Source: an uncultured Planctomycetota bacterium (GTDB lineage Bacteria; Planctomycetota; Phycisphaerae; Phycisphaerales; UBA5793). From it: a DNA stretch of 45,682 nt. Positions 14,508-22,669 of this stretch are shown piece after piece (within the stretch, counting starts at the first letter, position 1; each line of letters begins with the position of its first letter). The position numbers and the translations under genes are program-made. The notes under the pieces were generated by a model. The model was not told where the DNA came from, made no database searches, and worked only from the letters and a program-made list of their open reading frames with translations. Where the stretch lies: the NCBI GenBank assembly GCA_900696685.1, contig CAADHA010000036.1, forward strand, positions 1 through 45,682, in the 5' to 3' direction.

Positions 14508-16916
14508 ATGAATATCCACTCGAACGATCCACGACTGACCGCTTTCGCCCTTGGCGAACTCGACGATGCTGAGCGTGCCGAACTTGATGCGCTGCTCAGC
14601 GAGCGAGAGGACCTGCGCGCAGAGGTTGAAGCGATCCGCGCCGTCGCGGGCGACTTGCGCGATGAACTCTCTCACGAGCCGGCGCTGCAACTCTCCGACC
14701 ATCAGCGCGAGTCGATCAAGGCCCGGGCGGAAAGCGGCGGCGGCCTGCGCCTCGCCGGCGAAGGGCAGCGCACCATCCGCCCGGCTGCGTGGTGGTGGCG
14801 CATCGGCCTGAGCGGCGCGGCGGCGGTGCTGCTGCTGGGCGTGTTCGTGCCCCTCATCATGCGCGGCGGCTCGGACGACGGCATGCTCGTGCATCGTCGC
14901 GGTGAGCAAGGCGCGACCGAAGGCCGCAGCGCCGGCCTGCGCGGCGGCGCTGGGGCTGAGCAGGCCCCGGCAGGGGCGGAAAGTCCGCAGGACAAACTCA
15001 CCGATGCCCTTGAACTTCGCGATGAGATGACCCGGACCAGGCGAGACTTCGGCGTGCCGGCAGAATCCACAGCACCTGAGAGTGCCGCCGGATATGTCCC
15101 GGAGGCCACTCTCTACACGATCGTCGAAGGCAATTCGCCCCTCTCAAAGAGCGAAGCACGCGGCGTGCGACGAGTGGACGCAGGGTCGGCGCCGGACGGG
15201 AGTCCGGCACGAGCGGCAAGCGGGCGGATAGCTCTGCGCAGAAGCAACGACGTGCCGCGCGATGCGGACATGCGCAGCCGCCCCGGCACTCTCGGCCGCG
15301 CCGCTGCTGAGAAGGAGGCTGAAGTTCGCCCGGCTTTGGGAGTCCAGGATCCCGGTCTGGCCCTGCAGGAGATTCTCGAGTATTCCGATGGCGAGGCTCG
15401 GCCGTGGGGCCGCGACTGGGCCGACAACGACTCCTTCGCCCCCATCGAAGACAACCCTTTCCTCGGCGTCGTCAATGCGCCCCTTTCGACCTTCTCCATC
15501 GACGTCGACACCGCGTCCTACTCGATCGTGCGGCGTCAGTTGCGCGAAGGGCGCCGGCCCTCACCTGATTCCGTTCGCCTTGAGGAGATGATCAACTACT
15601 TCGACTATCAGTACGATGCGCCCTCACCCGGCGATGCGCATCCCTTCCGCGCCAACGTCGAGATCGCTTCCTGCCCCTGGCGACCCGAGCATCGCCTCGT
15701 GCGCATCGGCCTCAAGGGCATGGAGATTCCCCGCGACAATCGGCCGGCGACGAACCTCGTCTTCCTCCTCGACGTCTCCGGCTCGATGAACGAGCCGAGC
15801 AAACTTCCACTCGTCAAGGAGGGCCTCAAGCGACTCGTTGAGAGCCTTACGGTCGATGACCGCGTGGCGATCGTCGTCTACGCCGGCGCTTCCGGCCTCG
15901 TCCTCGATTCGACCTACGTTTCGGAGAAGGAGACGATCCTCGGGGCGCTTGATCGCCTCAACGCCGGCGGCTCGACCAACGGCGGCGCGGGCATCGAACT
16001 CGCCTATGCCGTGGCGCAGCAGCACTTCATCAAGGATGGAGTCAACCGCGTCATACTCGCCACCGACGGCGACTTCAACGTCGGCGTGACGAACCGCGGC
16101 GATCTCATCCGCCTCGCCGAAGAGAAGGCGAAGACAGGTGTCTTCCTCACCGCCCTGGGCTTCGGCATGGGCAACCTCAAGGATGACACCATCGAGCAGA
16201 TCGCCAACAAGGGCAACGGCATGTACGCCTACATCGACACGATCGAAGAGGCGCAGAAGGTGCTCGTCGATCAACTCTCCGGCTCGCTCGTCACCATCGC
16301 CAAGGACGTGAAGATCCAGGTCGAGTTCAACCCGGCGATTGTCAAGTCCTACCGCCTGCTCGGCTACGAGAACCGCATGCTGGCCGCGCAGGACTTCAAT
16401 GACGACACGAAGGATGCCGGCGAGATCGGCGCGGGACACACGGTGACGGCTCTCTATGAAGTGCAACTCGCCGGCGATGAAGACAATCTCGCCGGCGCTG
16501 AGGCCGCCGAGCAGGACGCGGGAGCGCAGGCGGGCGAGGGCGATACGCCCGAGGTCGATCCCCTCCGCTATCAGCAGCCCGCGCAACTCACCAAGGTTGC
16601 TCAGAGCAGCGGCGAGATGCTCACCGTCAAGGTGCGCTACAAGAAGCCCGACGGCGATGTGAGCACACTCGTCGAGTTCCCGACGCGCGATGAGGGCAAG
16701 GCGTGGGATCAGGCATCGCATGACTTCCGCTTCGCCGCGTCGGTCGCGGTGCTGGGGATGATCCTGCGCGACTCGCCGCACAAGGGCAGCGCCACGCTCG
16801 CGGACGTTCAGGCCTGGGCCGAGACGGGCCTGGGCGACGACCGCTTCGGATACCGCAGAGCGTTCATCGAGATGGCCCGCCAGGCGCAGCAGGTCATGGG
16901 CGTGCGGCAGGACTGA
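14508..16916 (+). CDS. Membrane-anchored VWA-domain protein with anti-sigma-like N-terminus (YfbK-like)
   Basis: This 802-residue protein has four parts. Residues ~1-60 (DPRLTAFALGELDDAERAELDALL...) resemble the cytoplasmic anti-sigma/zinc-finger-like N-terminus of planctomycete and verrucomicrobial proteins, but lack the HxxxCxxC motif. One membrane helix follows at about 96-119. A ~200-residue low-complexity Ala/Gly/Arg-rich linker comes next. The C-terminal half holds the VWF_A N-terminal segment (PLSTFSIDVDTASYSIVRRQL), a VWA domain with an intact MIDAS (Asp422, Ser424, Ser426; GGSTNGG; ATDGDFNVG) and a DUF3520-type C-terminus. VWA domains bind ligands through a divalent metal. The ATG at 14508 follows GAGGA at good spacing. 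Its place directly after an ECF sigma gene suggests it regulates that factor in response to an envelope signal. Confidence 0.88.
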   Translation: MNIHSNDPRLTAFALGELDDAERAELDALLSEREDLRAEVEAIRAVAGDLRDELSHEPALQLSDHQRESIKARAESGGGLRLAGEGQRTIRPAAWWWRIGLSGAAAVLLLGVFVPLIMRGGSDDGMLVHRRGEQGATEGRSAGLRGGAGAEQAPAGAESPQDKLTDALELRDEMTRTRRDFGVPAESTAPESAAGYVPEATLYTIVEGNSPLSKSEARGVRRVDAGSAPDGSPARAASGRIALRRSNDVPRDADMRSRPGTLGRAAAEKEAEVRPALGVQDPGLALQEILEYSDGEARPWGRDWADNDSFAPIEDNPFLGVVNAPLSTFSIDVDTASYSIVRRQLREGRRPSPDSVRLEEMINYFDYQYDAPSPGDAHPFRANVEIASCPWRPEHRLVRIGLKGMEIPRDNRPATNLVFLLDVSGSMNEPSKLPLVKEGLKRLVESLTVDDRVAIVVYAGASGLVLDSTYVSEKETILGALDRLNAGGSTNGGAGIELAYAVAQQHFIKDGVNRVILATDGDFNVGVTNRGDLIRLAEEKAKTGVFLTALGFGMGNLKDDTIEQIANKGNGMYAYIDTIEEAQKVLVDQLSGSLVTIAKDVKIQVEFNPAIVKSYRLLGYENRMLAAQDFNDDTKDAGEIGAGHTVTALYEVQLAGDEDNLAGAEAAEQDAGAQAGEGDTPEVDPLRYQQPAQLTKVAQSSGEMLTVKVRYKKPDGDVSTLVEFPTRDEGKAWDQASHDFRFAASVAVLGMILRDSPHKGSATLADVQAWAETGLGDDRFGYRRAFIEMARQAQQVMGVRQD

Positions 16917-16939
16917 ACGCGCACGCCGCCTTGCCGTTC

Positions 16940-17051
16940 AGCCGCGACCCGGAGGCTTTGCGCAGGGGAGCGCGTCGCCTGCGGCGCGGCGTGCGAGCGC
17001 GAAAGGCCCGTCCCACCCCGCGCACCGCTCCGAAACCAGCGCGTCGCGGCT
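16940..17051. repeat. Imperfect palindromic intergenic element, second family
   Basis: The ends AGCCGCGAC (16940-16948) and GTCGCGGCT (17043-17051) are perfect 9-bp inverted repeats, with a nested pair GGAGCG / CGCTCC (16967-16972 / 17026-17031). The first 34 bases, from 16941, match 42909-42942 at 29 of 34 positions, including an identical 15-mer (GCGCAGGGGAGCGCG). It lies between the VWA gene and the TPR gene. Confidence 0.65.
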
Positions 17052-17093
17052 AACCTATGGCAGTGGTTCACAGTGTTTCGCATCGGGTGTGCG

Positions 17094-17987
17094 ATGAGTG
17101 AGAAGCCCTACGTCAATGCCCCGCGGTCGCGCGACTGGCGCCCGCTGTGGGACTTCGCCGACCCGGCCGCAAGCGAGCAGCGCTTCCGCGACGAGTGCGC
17201 GCGGCTCAATGCGGCAGCGCAGCGCGACCAGGCTGCCGAGTGCCGTACGCAGGTCGCCCGCGCACTCGGACTTCAACGGCGCTTTGACGAGGCGCACCGA
17301 TTGCTCGACGACATCGAGAGCGCCGGTGACTTGTCCGATCACGTTCGGGTGCGGGTGCTACTCGAGCGCGGCCGCGTGTTCAACTCGTCGCGCCGGCCCT
17401 TCGAGGCCCGGCCTCTCTTTGAGCAGGCGTGCGAACTCGCTTCGCGCAGCGGCGAGGATGATCTCGCCGTCGATGCCGCGCACATGATCGCCATCGCCGG
17501 CGAGGGCGACGAGGCGATGCAGTGGAACATGAAGGCCCTGGCTACGGCTCAGCGATCGCGTTGTCTGCGCGCGCGGCGGTGGGCCGGCTCGCTGCACAAC
17601 AACATCGGCTGGACCCTTCACTCGCTCAACCGCTTCAACGAGGCGTTGGCGCACTTCGAGGCAGCCTTGAAGGCTCGCATCGAACAGCAGGCCGGGAGCG
17701 AGATGCTCATCGCCCGCTGGTGCATCGCACGCTGCCTGCGCTCGCTGGGGCGACTCGACGAAGCGCTGGCGATGCAGCGCGAACTCCACGCAGCCCACGA
17801 GGCGGCCGGATCGACCGATGGGTACGTCTACGAGGAACTCGGCGAGTGCCTGCACGCGCTGGGGCGCGAGGCGGAAGCGGGACCGTGGTTCGCCCTCGCG
17901 CACGCGAAACTCTCGCAGGATCCCTGGCTCGCCGAGCGCGAGCCGCAGCGCCTCGCGCGCCTCGCGCAGCTCGGCGGCGCGGCGTAG
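17094..17987 (+). CDS. TPR-repeat protein
   Basis: This 297-residue, probably cytoplasmic protein is built from helical TPR-like repeats: RFDEAHRLLDDIES, NNIGWTLHSLNRFNEALAHFEAALKAR, CIARCLRSLGRLDEALAMQRELHAAHEA, YEELGECLHALGREAEAGPWFALA. It likely acts as a protein-interaction scaffold or accessory factor; nothing identifies a partner. The ATG at 17094 is preferred over an in-frame GTG at 17073, which sits close to the upstream palindrome. The TAG stop (17985-17987) lies inside the first bases of the 121-bp palindromic element, so the element defines the last codon. Confidence 0.7.
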   Translation: MSEKPYVNAPRSRDWRPLWDFADPAASEQRFRDECARLNAAAQRDQAAECRTQVARALGLQRRFDEAHRLLDDIESAGDLSDHVRVRVLLERGRVFNSSRRPFEARPLFEQACELASRSGEDDLAVDAAHMIAIAGEGDEAMQWNMKALATAQRSRCLRARRWAGSLHNNIGWTLHSLNRFNEALAHFEAALKARIEQQAGSEMLIARWCIARCLRSLGRLDEALAMQRELHAAHEAAGSTDGYVYEELGECLHALGREAEAGPWFALAHAKLSQDPWLAEREPQRLARLAQLGGAA

Positions 17988-18104
17988 GTCGGGCCCGCTG
18001 CTTTGAGCGCGGCCCTGCACTGACGCGCGTCCGCGGAGTCGGGTGCGACGGGAAGCAACGTTCGCTGCAGTGCCGGGCCGGCGCCGAGCCTTGGCCCGAC
18101 CTAC
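17984..18104. repeat. 121-bp palindromic element between convergent genes
   Basis: Perfect 12-bp terminal inverted repeats (GTAGGTCGGGCC at 17984-17995, GGCCCGACCTAC at 18093-18104) enclose a second 12-bp pair with one mismatch (18011-18022 / 18068-18079), giving a long interrupted hairpin. Its outermost bases supply TAG stop codons to both flanking genes: 17985-17987 on plus and 18101-18103 on minus. The left 32 bp recur, inverted, at 466-497. It resembles a REP/MITE-like non-coding repeat and could act as a bidirectional terminator. Confidence 0.85.
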
Positions 18105-18688
18105 GGCTGCTGCGCGCGCGGCGTCCAGGGCACATCCGGCACGCCCGCGTTGCGATTCGCCAGTCGCGCCAGCGCAAAGAGCAGGTCGCCGGCCCGGTTG
18201 AGATACACGATGTTGGGACTCTGGACTTGAGGCTTGGGGCGTGAGACGGGCGCTTCGCTCAGACCAATCACGCACCGCTCCACGCGCCGGCAGATCGTCC
18301 GAGCGAGATGCAGTCTGGCGGCCAGTTCACTTCCGCCGGGGAGAATGAAAGACCGCTGCTCTTCCAACCCGGCGACGGCGGCATCAATCCACCTCTCGAG
18401 TTTCGCAACGTCCGCCTCGGCGACCGGGCTGACCTTCCGGCGAGCCGCACTCTCCGCCGGCGTCGCAAGGTCGGCCCCGATCTCAAAGAGCATGCGCTGC
18501 AACTCGTCGAGGCACTTCACAATCAGCGCATCGCGCGCCGCGTCGGCTGCGCACCGCGCCAGCCCCAGCGCTGCATTGAGTTCATCGCACTGGCCGTACG
18601 CCTCGACGCGCGCATCCGCCTTGGAGACTCGAGAACCCCCGTGAAGGCCCGTGGTCCCGTCGTCGCCGGTGCGGGTGTAGAGTTTCAT
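18101..18688 (-). CDS. Cob(I)alamin adenosyltransferase, PduO type
   Basis: This 195-residue enzyme transfers the 5'-deoxyadenosyl group of ATP to cob(I)alamin to give coenzyme B12, in the cytoplasm. The PduO-type ATP-binding motif TRTGDDGTTGL is at residues 5-15, followed by EAYGQCDELNAALGLAR, FEIGADLATP and the C-terminal TICRRVERCVIGLSE...NIVYLNRAGDLLFALAR. The start is the ATG at 18688, giving MKLYTRTGDD as in homologues. A TACCAT lies 8 bp upstream on the minus strand and no ribosome site is evident. Its TAG stop is formed by the end of the palindromic element. No other B12 genes are nearby. Confidence 0.94.
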   Translation of the reverse strand: MKLYTRTGDDGTTGLHGGSRVSKADARVEAYGQCDELNAALGLARCAADAARDALIVKCLDELQRMLFEIGADLATPAESAARRKVSPVAEADVAKLERWIDAAVAGLEEQRSFILPGGSELAARLHLARTICRRVERCVIGLSEAPVSRPKPQVQSPNIVYLNRAGDLLFALARLANRNAGVPDVPWTPRAQQP

Positions 18689-18781
18689 GCAATTCAATGG
18701 TAGTCGCGTTGCGGACGCTTCTGCACGGAGCAAGCGTCTGGGCGCAATGCGCCGCCGCGGGCCTGCCCGCGCGCCGGCCGG

Positions 18782-19339
18782 TCATTGAGCCGTCAGTGCG
18801 GATTTGATGATCGACGCCATGCGTTGCGCATCGCGCTTGCGCAGGCCGTGCTGTGCGATGTCGCCCGTCGCTCCGCCGAAGGTTTCGATGACGAGCGCAT
18901 CCCAGAAAACTCCCTTGGTTGTGCGGACGGACGCGATGCGCTCGACGCGAATCTCCTGATCGTGAATGCGCAGACCCAGCAGCGACCAACTCGTGACGCG
19001 CACCCGGTCGCCGGCGGCGTGAATGACCGGCGGATGGAAGAGCGAGGTGAAACGACCGGCGGTGAGAAAGGCGCCCAGGCGCGAGGCCTTGATCTCGATG
19101 TTCGCATCGATCGTCTGGACCGCCGCGTCGGCCCGCATCCGCCGCACCCGCTGCGAGCAGTAAGGACAATACTTCGCGTCGATCGACACCGGCTCGCGGC
19201 ACTCGGAGCAGAGCATGAATGCGATGATGCGCCGCGTGCAGTGCGGGCAGTAGGTCGCGCCCGCCGCCGCATCGAGGCCGCAGTGCGGACACGGCTCACG
19301 CCCTGCGACCCTCGGCGTTGAAGAGAGCGGCTCGCTCAT
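18782..19339 (-). CDS. Double zinc-ribbon protein with C-terminal PH-like domain
   Basis: The 185-residue product has four CxxC pairs (Cys17/20, 31/34, 44/47, 58/61) that form two zinc ribbons of the CPHCG/CPYC type, followed by a ~110-residue domain (VQTIDANIEIKASRLGAFLTAGRFTSLFHPPVIHAAGDRVRVTSWSLLGLRIHDQEIRVERIASVRTTKGVFWDALVIET) that looks like a bacterial PH domain. Such proteins are common but uncharacterised; they may bind membrane or partner proteins. No transmembrane segment is visible. A TACCAT hexamer lies 6 bp upstream of the ATG (19346-19351), so the message could be leaderless. Confidence 0.72.
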   Translation of the reverse strand: MSEPLSSTPRVAGREPCPHCGLDAAAGATYCPHCTRRIIAFMLCSECREPVSIDAKYCPYCSQRVRRMRADAAVQTIDANIEIKASRLGAFLTAGRFTSLFHPPVIHAAGDRVRVTSWSLLGLRIHDQEIRVERIASVRTTKGVFWDALVIETFGGATGDIAQHGLRKRDAQRMASIIKSALTAQ

Positions 19340-19478
19340 CGCCGCATGGTAGGTTCCGCCGTGAGCGGGAGCCGTCGCCGTTTCGCTCTCACCATTGATC
19401 CCCTGGCGCGCTTCAACCGCGGCGCGAGTCGAGGACCGTCGATCCGCCGGACCCAATGGCCACGCACGACGCGCGCGG

Positions 19479-19507
19479 TTGGCACGCCCCTCCCGGCACG
19501 CTATGCT
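19479..19507 (+). promoter_or_regulatory. Sigma-70-type promoter of the sugar-phosphate transferase gene
   Basis: TTGGCA (19479-19484) and TATGCT (19502-19507) are separated by exactly 17 bp. Transcription from here would give a ~230-nt leader before the start at 19746. The 19340-19745 gap otherwise holds no gene I can support; a 67-codon GTG frame at 19526-19729 has no recognisable features. Confidence 0.55.
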
Positions 19508-19745
19508 GGTGTCTGAGGTCGCGGCGTGAGCCGCCTTCCTCAAGAGGGGCGGTCGGACCTGCACGACCTCCGGCGCCCCGGCACGGTCCAGGCGCCCACC
19601 AGCAGCGGCGTCCCACCCGACCTTGCCCGCAGTGAACGCATCGGACCTGGGAAGACCCCTGGCCGCCTGTGCGGTGTTCGAGCGACAAACCGGCGACCAA
19701 TGGCCGCCGAGCCGCTCCCCGGACGATGAAACGGCAGAGACCTTC

Positions 19746-21173
19746 ATGCTCAAGGAACGGCATCGCATCTTCGTCTCGCTTCTCATCGGCATTGATACCA
19801 TCGTGCTTGCGGCCGCCTTCTCCACGGCGCACCTGCTCGCGCGACGGATGATCGCCGCCGACCCCGTCGCCGCCTTCGGACGCAACTGGCTGCTCGCTCT
19901 CGCCGCCGCCCTGCCGGTGATGATCGCGTGCATGGCGGTCTTCGGCCTCTATCGCCCGCGGCGCGACCGAAGTTTCGACGGCGAGATGCTCGACATCGGC
20001 AAGGCGGTCATCGTCGGCTGGGGGCTGACGTTCCTTGCCTGGCAGGTGCTCCTGCCCACCTACGCGGACGGCCGCAGCGCCACGGTTGAAGTCATGGTCC
20101 TGCCCTTTGCGCTCGCCGCGTGGCTCGTCTTTCACCGGTATTCCTTCCGCCTCTTTCTCCGCACCATCCGCGAACACGGCTGGAACCGGCGGCACATGGC
20201 GATCATCGGCACGGGGCGCCTCGGACAGATCGCCTTTCACACGTTCCTCCGCAACTCATGGACGGGCATCAACTGCGCCTACTTCGTGAGCCACCACGAC
20301 ACGACGCGGCGCGAGCGCTGCCTCGATCGACCTGTCCGCGGCGGCCTGGACGATCTTGACCGCATCATGCATCAGTATCCCGTCGACGGCGTGATCATCG
20401 CCCTGCCCCAGTCGCGGTCGTACCTGCTCCCCGGCGTTCTCATGAAACTCTCGCGCTTCCCCGTCGAAGCCAGGATCATCCCCGACGTCAGCCCGCGCTA
20501 CCTGCCCATCAACCTTGCCGTTTCCGATATAGAGGGCATGCCCGTTCTGAGTGTGCGCCAGTCGCCGCTCAACGGCTTCGGCGCGCTGGTCAAGCGGACG
20601 GTGGACCTCGTCTTCGGCTCGCTGGCGCTGGTGCTCTTTGCTCCGCTGATGCTGCTGATCGCGGCGCTCATCAGGATCGAAGACGGCGGGCCGGTTCTCT
20701 TCCGCCAGACGCGCGTGAGCATGGGAGGGCGATCCTTCGCCATCTGCAAGTTCCGCACCATGTCCGTGGACGCGATGCAGGAGCAGCCCAACGGACGCGG
20801 CGTCGAAGAGTGGACGCGCCGCGACGATCCTCGCATCACCCGCATCGGGCATTGGCTGCGGCGCTGCAGCCTCGACGAGCTGCCGCAACTCTTCAACGTC
20901 GTGCGCGGCGACATGTCCCTCGTCGGCCCGCGCCCCGAGCGCCTCGACCTCCTCGAACACTTCCGCGAAGACTGGCGCGGCTACATGCTCCGCCAGAACG
21001 TCAAGGCTGGAATGACCGGATGGGCACAGGTCAACGGCCTGCGCGGCGACACCAGCCTCCGCAAGCGACTCCAGTACGACCTCTACTACATCCGCAACTG
21101 GTCCGTCCTCTTCGACCTGCGCATCCTCTTCCTCACGCTCCTGCGCGGATTCCGCCACCCCAACGCGCATTGA
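19746..21173 (+). CDS. Polyprenyl-phosphate sugar-1-phosphate transferase (WbaP/WcaJ type)
   Basis: This 475-residue membrane enzyme starts a lipid-linked exopolysaccharide repeat unit by moving a hexose-1-phosphate from a nucleotide sugar to undecaprenyl phosphate. It has four N-terminal membrane helices, a central Rossmann-like domain (MAIIGTGRLGQIAFHTF), a fifth helix (LVFGSLALVLFAPLMLLIAALI) and the catalytic bacterial transferase domain: FRQTRVSMGGRSFAICKFRTM, DDPRITRIGHWLRRCSLDELPQL, NVVRGDMSLVGPRPER and MTGWAQVNGLRGDTS. The start MLKERHRIFV at 19746 fits homologues; the frame is open upstream to 19623. It stands alone here, 10 kb from the other polysaccharide genes. The sugar (glucose or galactose) cannot be told. 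Confidence 0.93.
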   Translation: MLKERHRIFVSLLIGIDTIVLAAAFSTAHLLARRMIAADPVAAFGRNWLLALAAALPVMIACMAVFGLYRPRRDRSFDGEMLDIGKAVIVGWGLTFLAWQVLLPTYADGRSATVEVMVLPFALAAWLVFHRYSFRLFLRTIREHGWNRRHMAIIGTGRLGQIAFHTFLRNSWTGINCAYFVSHHDTTRRERCLDRPVRGGLDDLDRIMHQYPVDGVIIALPQSRSYLLPGVLMKLSRFPVEARIIPDVSPRYLPINLAVSDIEGMPVLSVRQSPLNGFGALVKRTVDLVFGSLALVLFAPLMLLIAALIRIEDGGPVLFRQTRVSMGGRSFAICKFRTMSVDAMQEQPNGRGVEEWTRRDDPRITRIGHWLRRCSLDELPQLFNVVRGDMSLVGPRPERLDLLEHFREDWRGYMLRQNVKAGMTGWAQVNGLRGDTSLRKRLQYDLYYIRNWSVLFDLRILFLTLLRGFRHPNAH

Positions 21174-21248
21174 AACGCGCGCCGCACCATGCGCGCAAGG
21201 CCCCGCCACTCCCGGGCCGGGGATGACTCTCTTCGCGCGCCGCGTCGT

Positions 21249-22241
21249 TCAGAACTCCACGACGAAAAGAGCGAAGTACTCGAGCAGGTCGTCCTGGGTG
21301 AAGCCGTGGCGATCCTCGAACTCCTGTCGAACGCCGAACTTGAGGCTCGCGGGGCTGGTGGCGGAGAGGCGGGTCTCGATCGCGGCGTTGAGGATCGCGC
21401 GGTAGTCGCCGATACGGTTGAGGTCGGGGTAGTACTCGGCGCCGCCCGTGAGGCGGGTGATCTCGGTGAGTCTGTGGGAGAGTTCGAGTTTGGCGATGCC
21501 CTCGGGGGTGATATCGCCGTCCTTGGGACCGCCCTGCTCCATCGCGCCTCCGAGGCCGAGGCGCCCGACGAGTTCGGTGCGGTCATTGCGGACAAACGCG
21601 TAGCCCACGCCGCCGCCCGCCGAGTAGCGCTGGTCGTAGTCGGCGAACTCGTCGAGTTCGAAGCGCCCCTGCACGAAGGCGAGCCACGGCGAGTCGTTCC
21701 AGTACCAGTCGTGAATTGCGCCGGCGTCGAACTTGTTCTGCGTGCGGTCGCCGCGCGACGTGGCGGTGCGGTAGTTGGCGTCGAGGGCGAGGCGGGTTTC
21801 GTCGGTGCGGCGCTGAGCGAGGAAGTTGACGCGGCCGTCAAGCTTCTCCGTACGGCCCTCGCTGCCGTTGAGTCCCAGTTCGAGGCGCCATGTCCACGCC
21901 GGCGGAGGGGCCGGTGGAGCCTCGGTCGTCGGCGTCGCCGGAGCGCCGCCGGCCGGCCCGGCTTCACCATCCGCTGGCGGCGCCTGCCCGGTCGCTTCAC
22001 CCTCGGCTTCAAGCGTCAGTGACGCGATCGCCGACCGGGCGATGACGAGCCGGCCCAGCGCGGAATGTTCAAGGGTCAAGGCCGCGTCGGTCTGCTCGAC
22101 GATCCTCCCGTGCAGCACGTCTCCACCGCCAACGAGGACGATCCGGTCCGCCGCGCCCGCCGACGGAACCGCGAGAAAGGCGGCCAGGAGAACGGCGATA
22201 CGCGGTGCGCGGAGCCGCAGTCTTCTGCAGATGTTCATCAT
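21249..22241 (-). CDS. DUF481 outer-membrane protein
   Basis: The 330-residue product has a signal peptide (cleavage after about AAFLAVPSAGA, residue 30), a short N-terminal domain (IVLVGGGDVLHGRIVEQTDAALTLEHSALGRLVIARSAIASL) typical of planctomycete DUF481 proteins, a Pro/Ala/Thr linker, and a C-terminal beta-rich DUF481 (YdiY-like) barrel (WRLELGLNGSEGRTEKLDGRVNF...) ending in Phe (FALFVVEF), as outer-membrane barrels do. Alternating hydrophobic residues recur throughout. The function of DUF481 proteins is unknown. GGGGAGGA precedes the tandem ATG ATG start. It is divergent from the TPR-recX pair. Confidence 0.85.
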   Translation of the reverse strand: MMNICRRLRLRAPRIAVLLAAFLAVPSAGAADRIVLVGGGDVLHGRIVEQTDAALTLEHSALGRLVIARSAIASLTLEAEGEATGQAPPADGEAGPAGGAPATPTTEAPPAPPPAWTWRLELGLNGSEGRTEKLDGRVNFLAQRRTDETRLALDANYRTATSRGDRTQNKFDAGAIHDWYWNDSPWLAFVQGRFELDEFADYDQRYSAGGGVGYAFVRNDRTELVGRLGLGGAMEQGGPKDGDITPEGIAKLELSHRLTEITRLTGGAEYYPDLNRIGDYRAILNAAIETRLSATSPASLKFGVRQEFEDRHGFTQDDLLEYFALFVVEF

Positions 22242-22351
22242 CTCTATGTCCTCCCCGAGTCCCGTCGCCGTGCCGGGCGCTCGCGCGTCGTGCAGCGCGC
22301 GGGTCTGCCGGGGGCCGCGACGGGCCGATTAGGGTAGGATTCTCCATCGCC

Positions 22352-22669
22352 ATGACCAGCAGCCGCATCGACAAACTCCTCAGGTTGCTCGAAATCGAAC
22401 CTGACGACGCCTTCTGTCTCTATGCGTTGGCGCAGGAGTACGCGAAGGTCGGGCGGCACGATGAGGCCCTGCGACACTTCGACCGTGTCGTCGCCATCGA
22501 GCCGGGCCACGGTTACGCGTACTACCACAAGGCCCGCTCCCTCGCGGCCATGGGGCGCGTCGATGAGGCCCGCGCAGTCCTGATGCAGGGATTGCAGGCC
22601 GTCGATTCCGCCGCCGACCCCAAGGCGGCACGCGAACTGAGCGAGTACCTCCAGGCGCTGGCGCGATGA
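22352..22669 (+). CDS. Small TPR protein
   Basis: This 105-residue protein is made of about two to three TPR repeats: DAFCLYALAQEYAKVGRHDEALRHFDRVVAIEPGHGYAYYHKARSLAAMGRVDEARAVLMQGLQAV. It has no signal peptide. It overlaps recX by 4 bp (ATGA), so the two are likely co-translated. A TAGGAT at about 22336-22341 may be the -10. The partner and role are unknown. Confidence 0.75.
   Translation: MTSSRIDKLLRLLEIEPDDAFCLYALAQEYAKVGRHDEALRHFDRVVAIEPGHGYAYYHKARSLAAMGRVDEARAVLMQGLQAVDSAADPKAARELSEYLQALAR

Noticed and set aside
19526-19729. 67-codon frame in the leader of the sugar-phosphate transferase gene
   Set aside because: It starts with GTG, has no ribosome site and encodes a Pro/Arg-rich sequence without features; more likely part of the leader.
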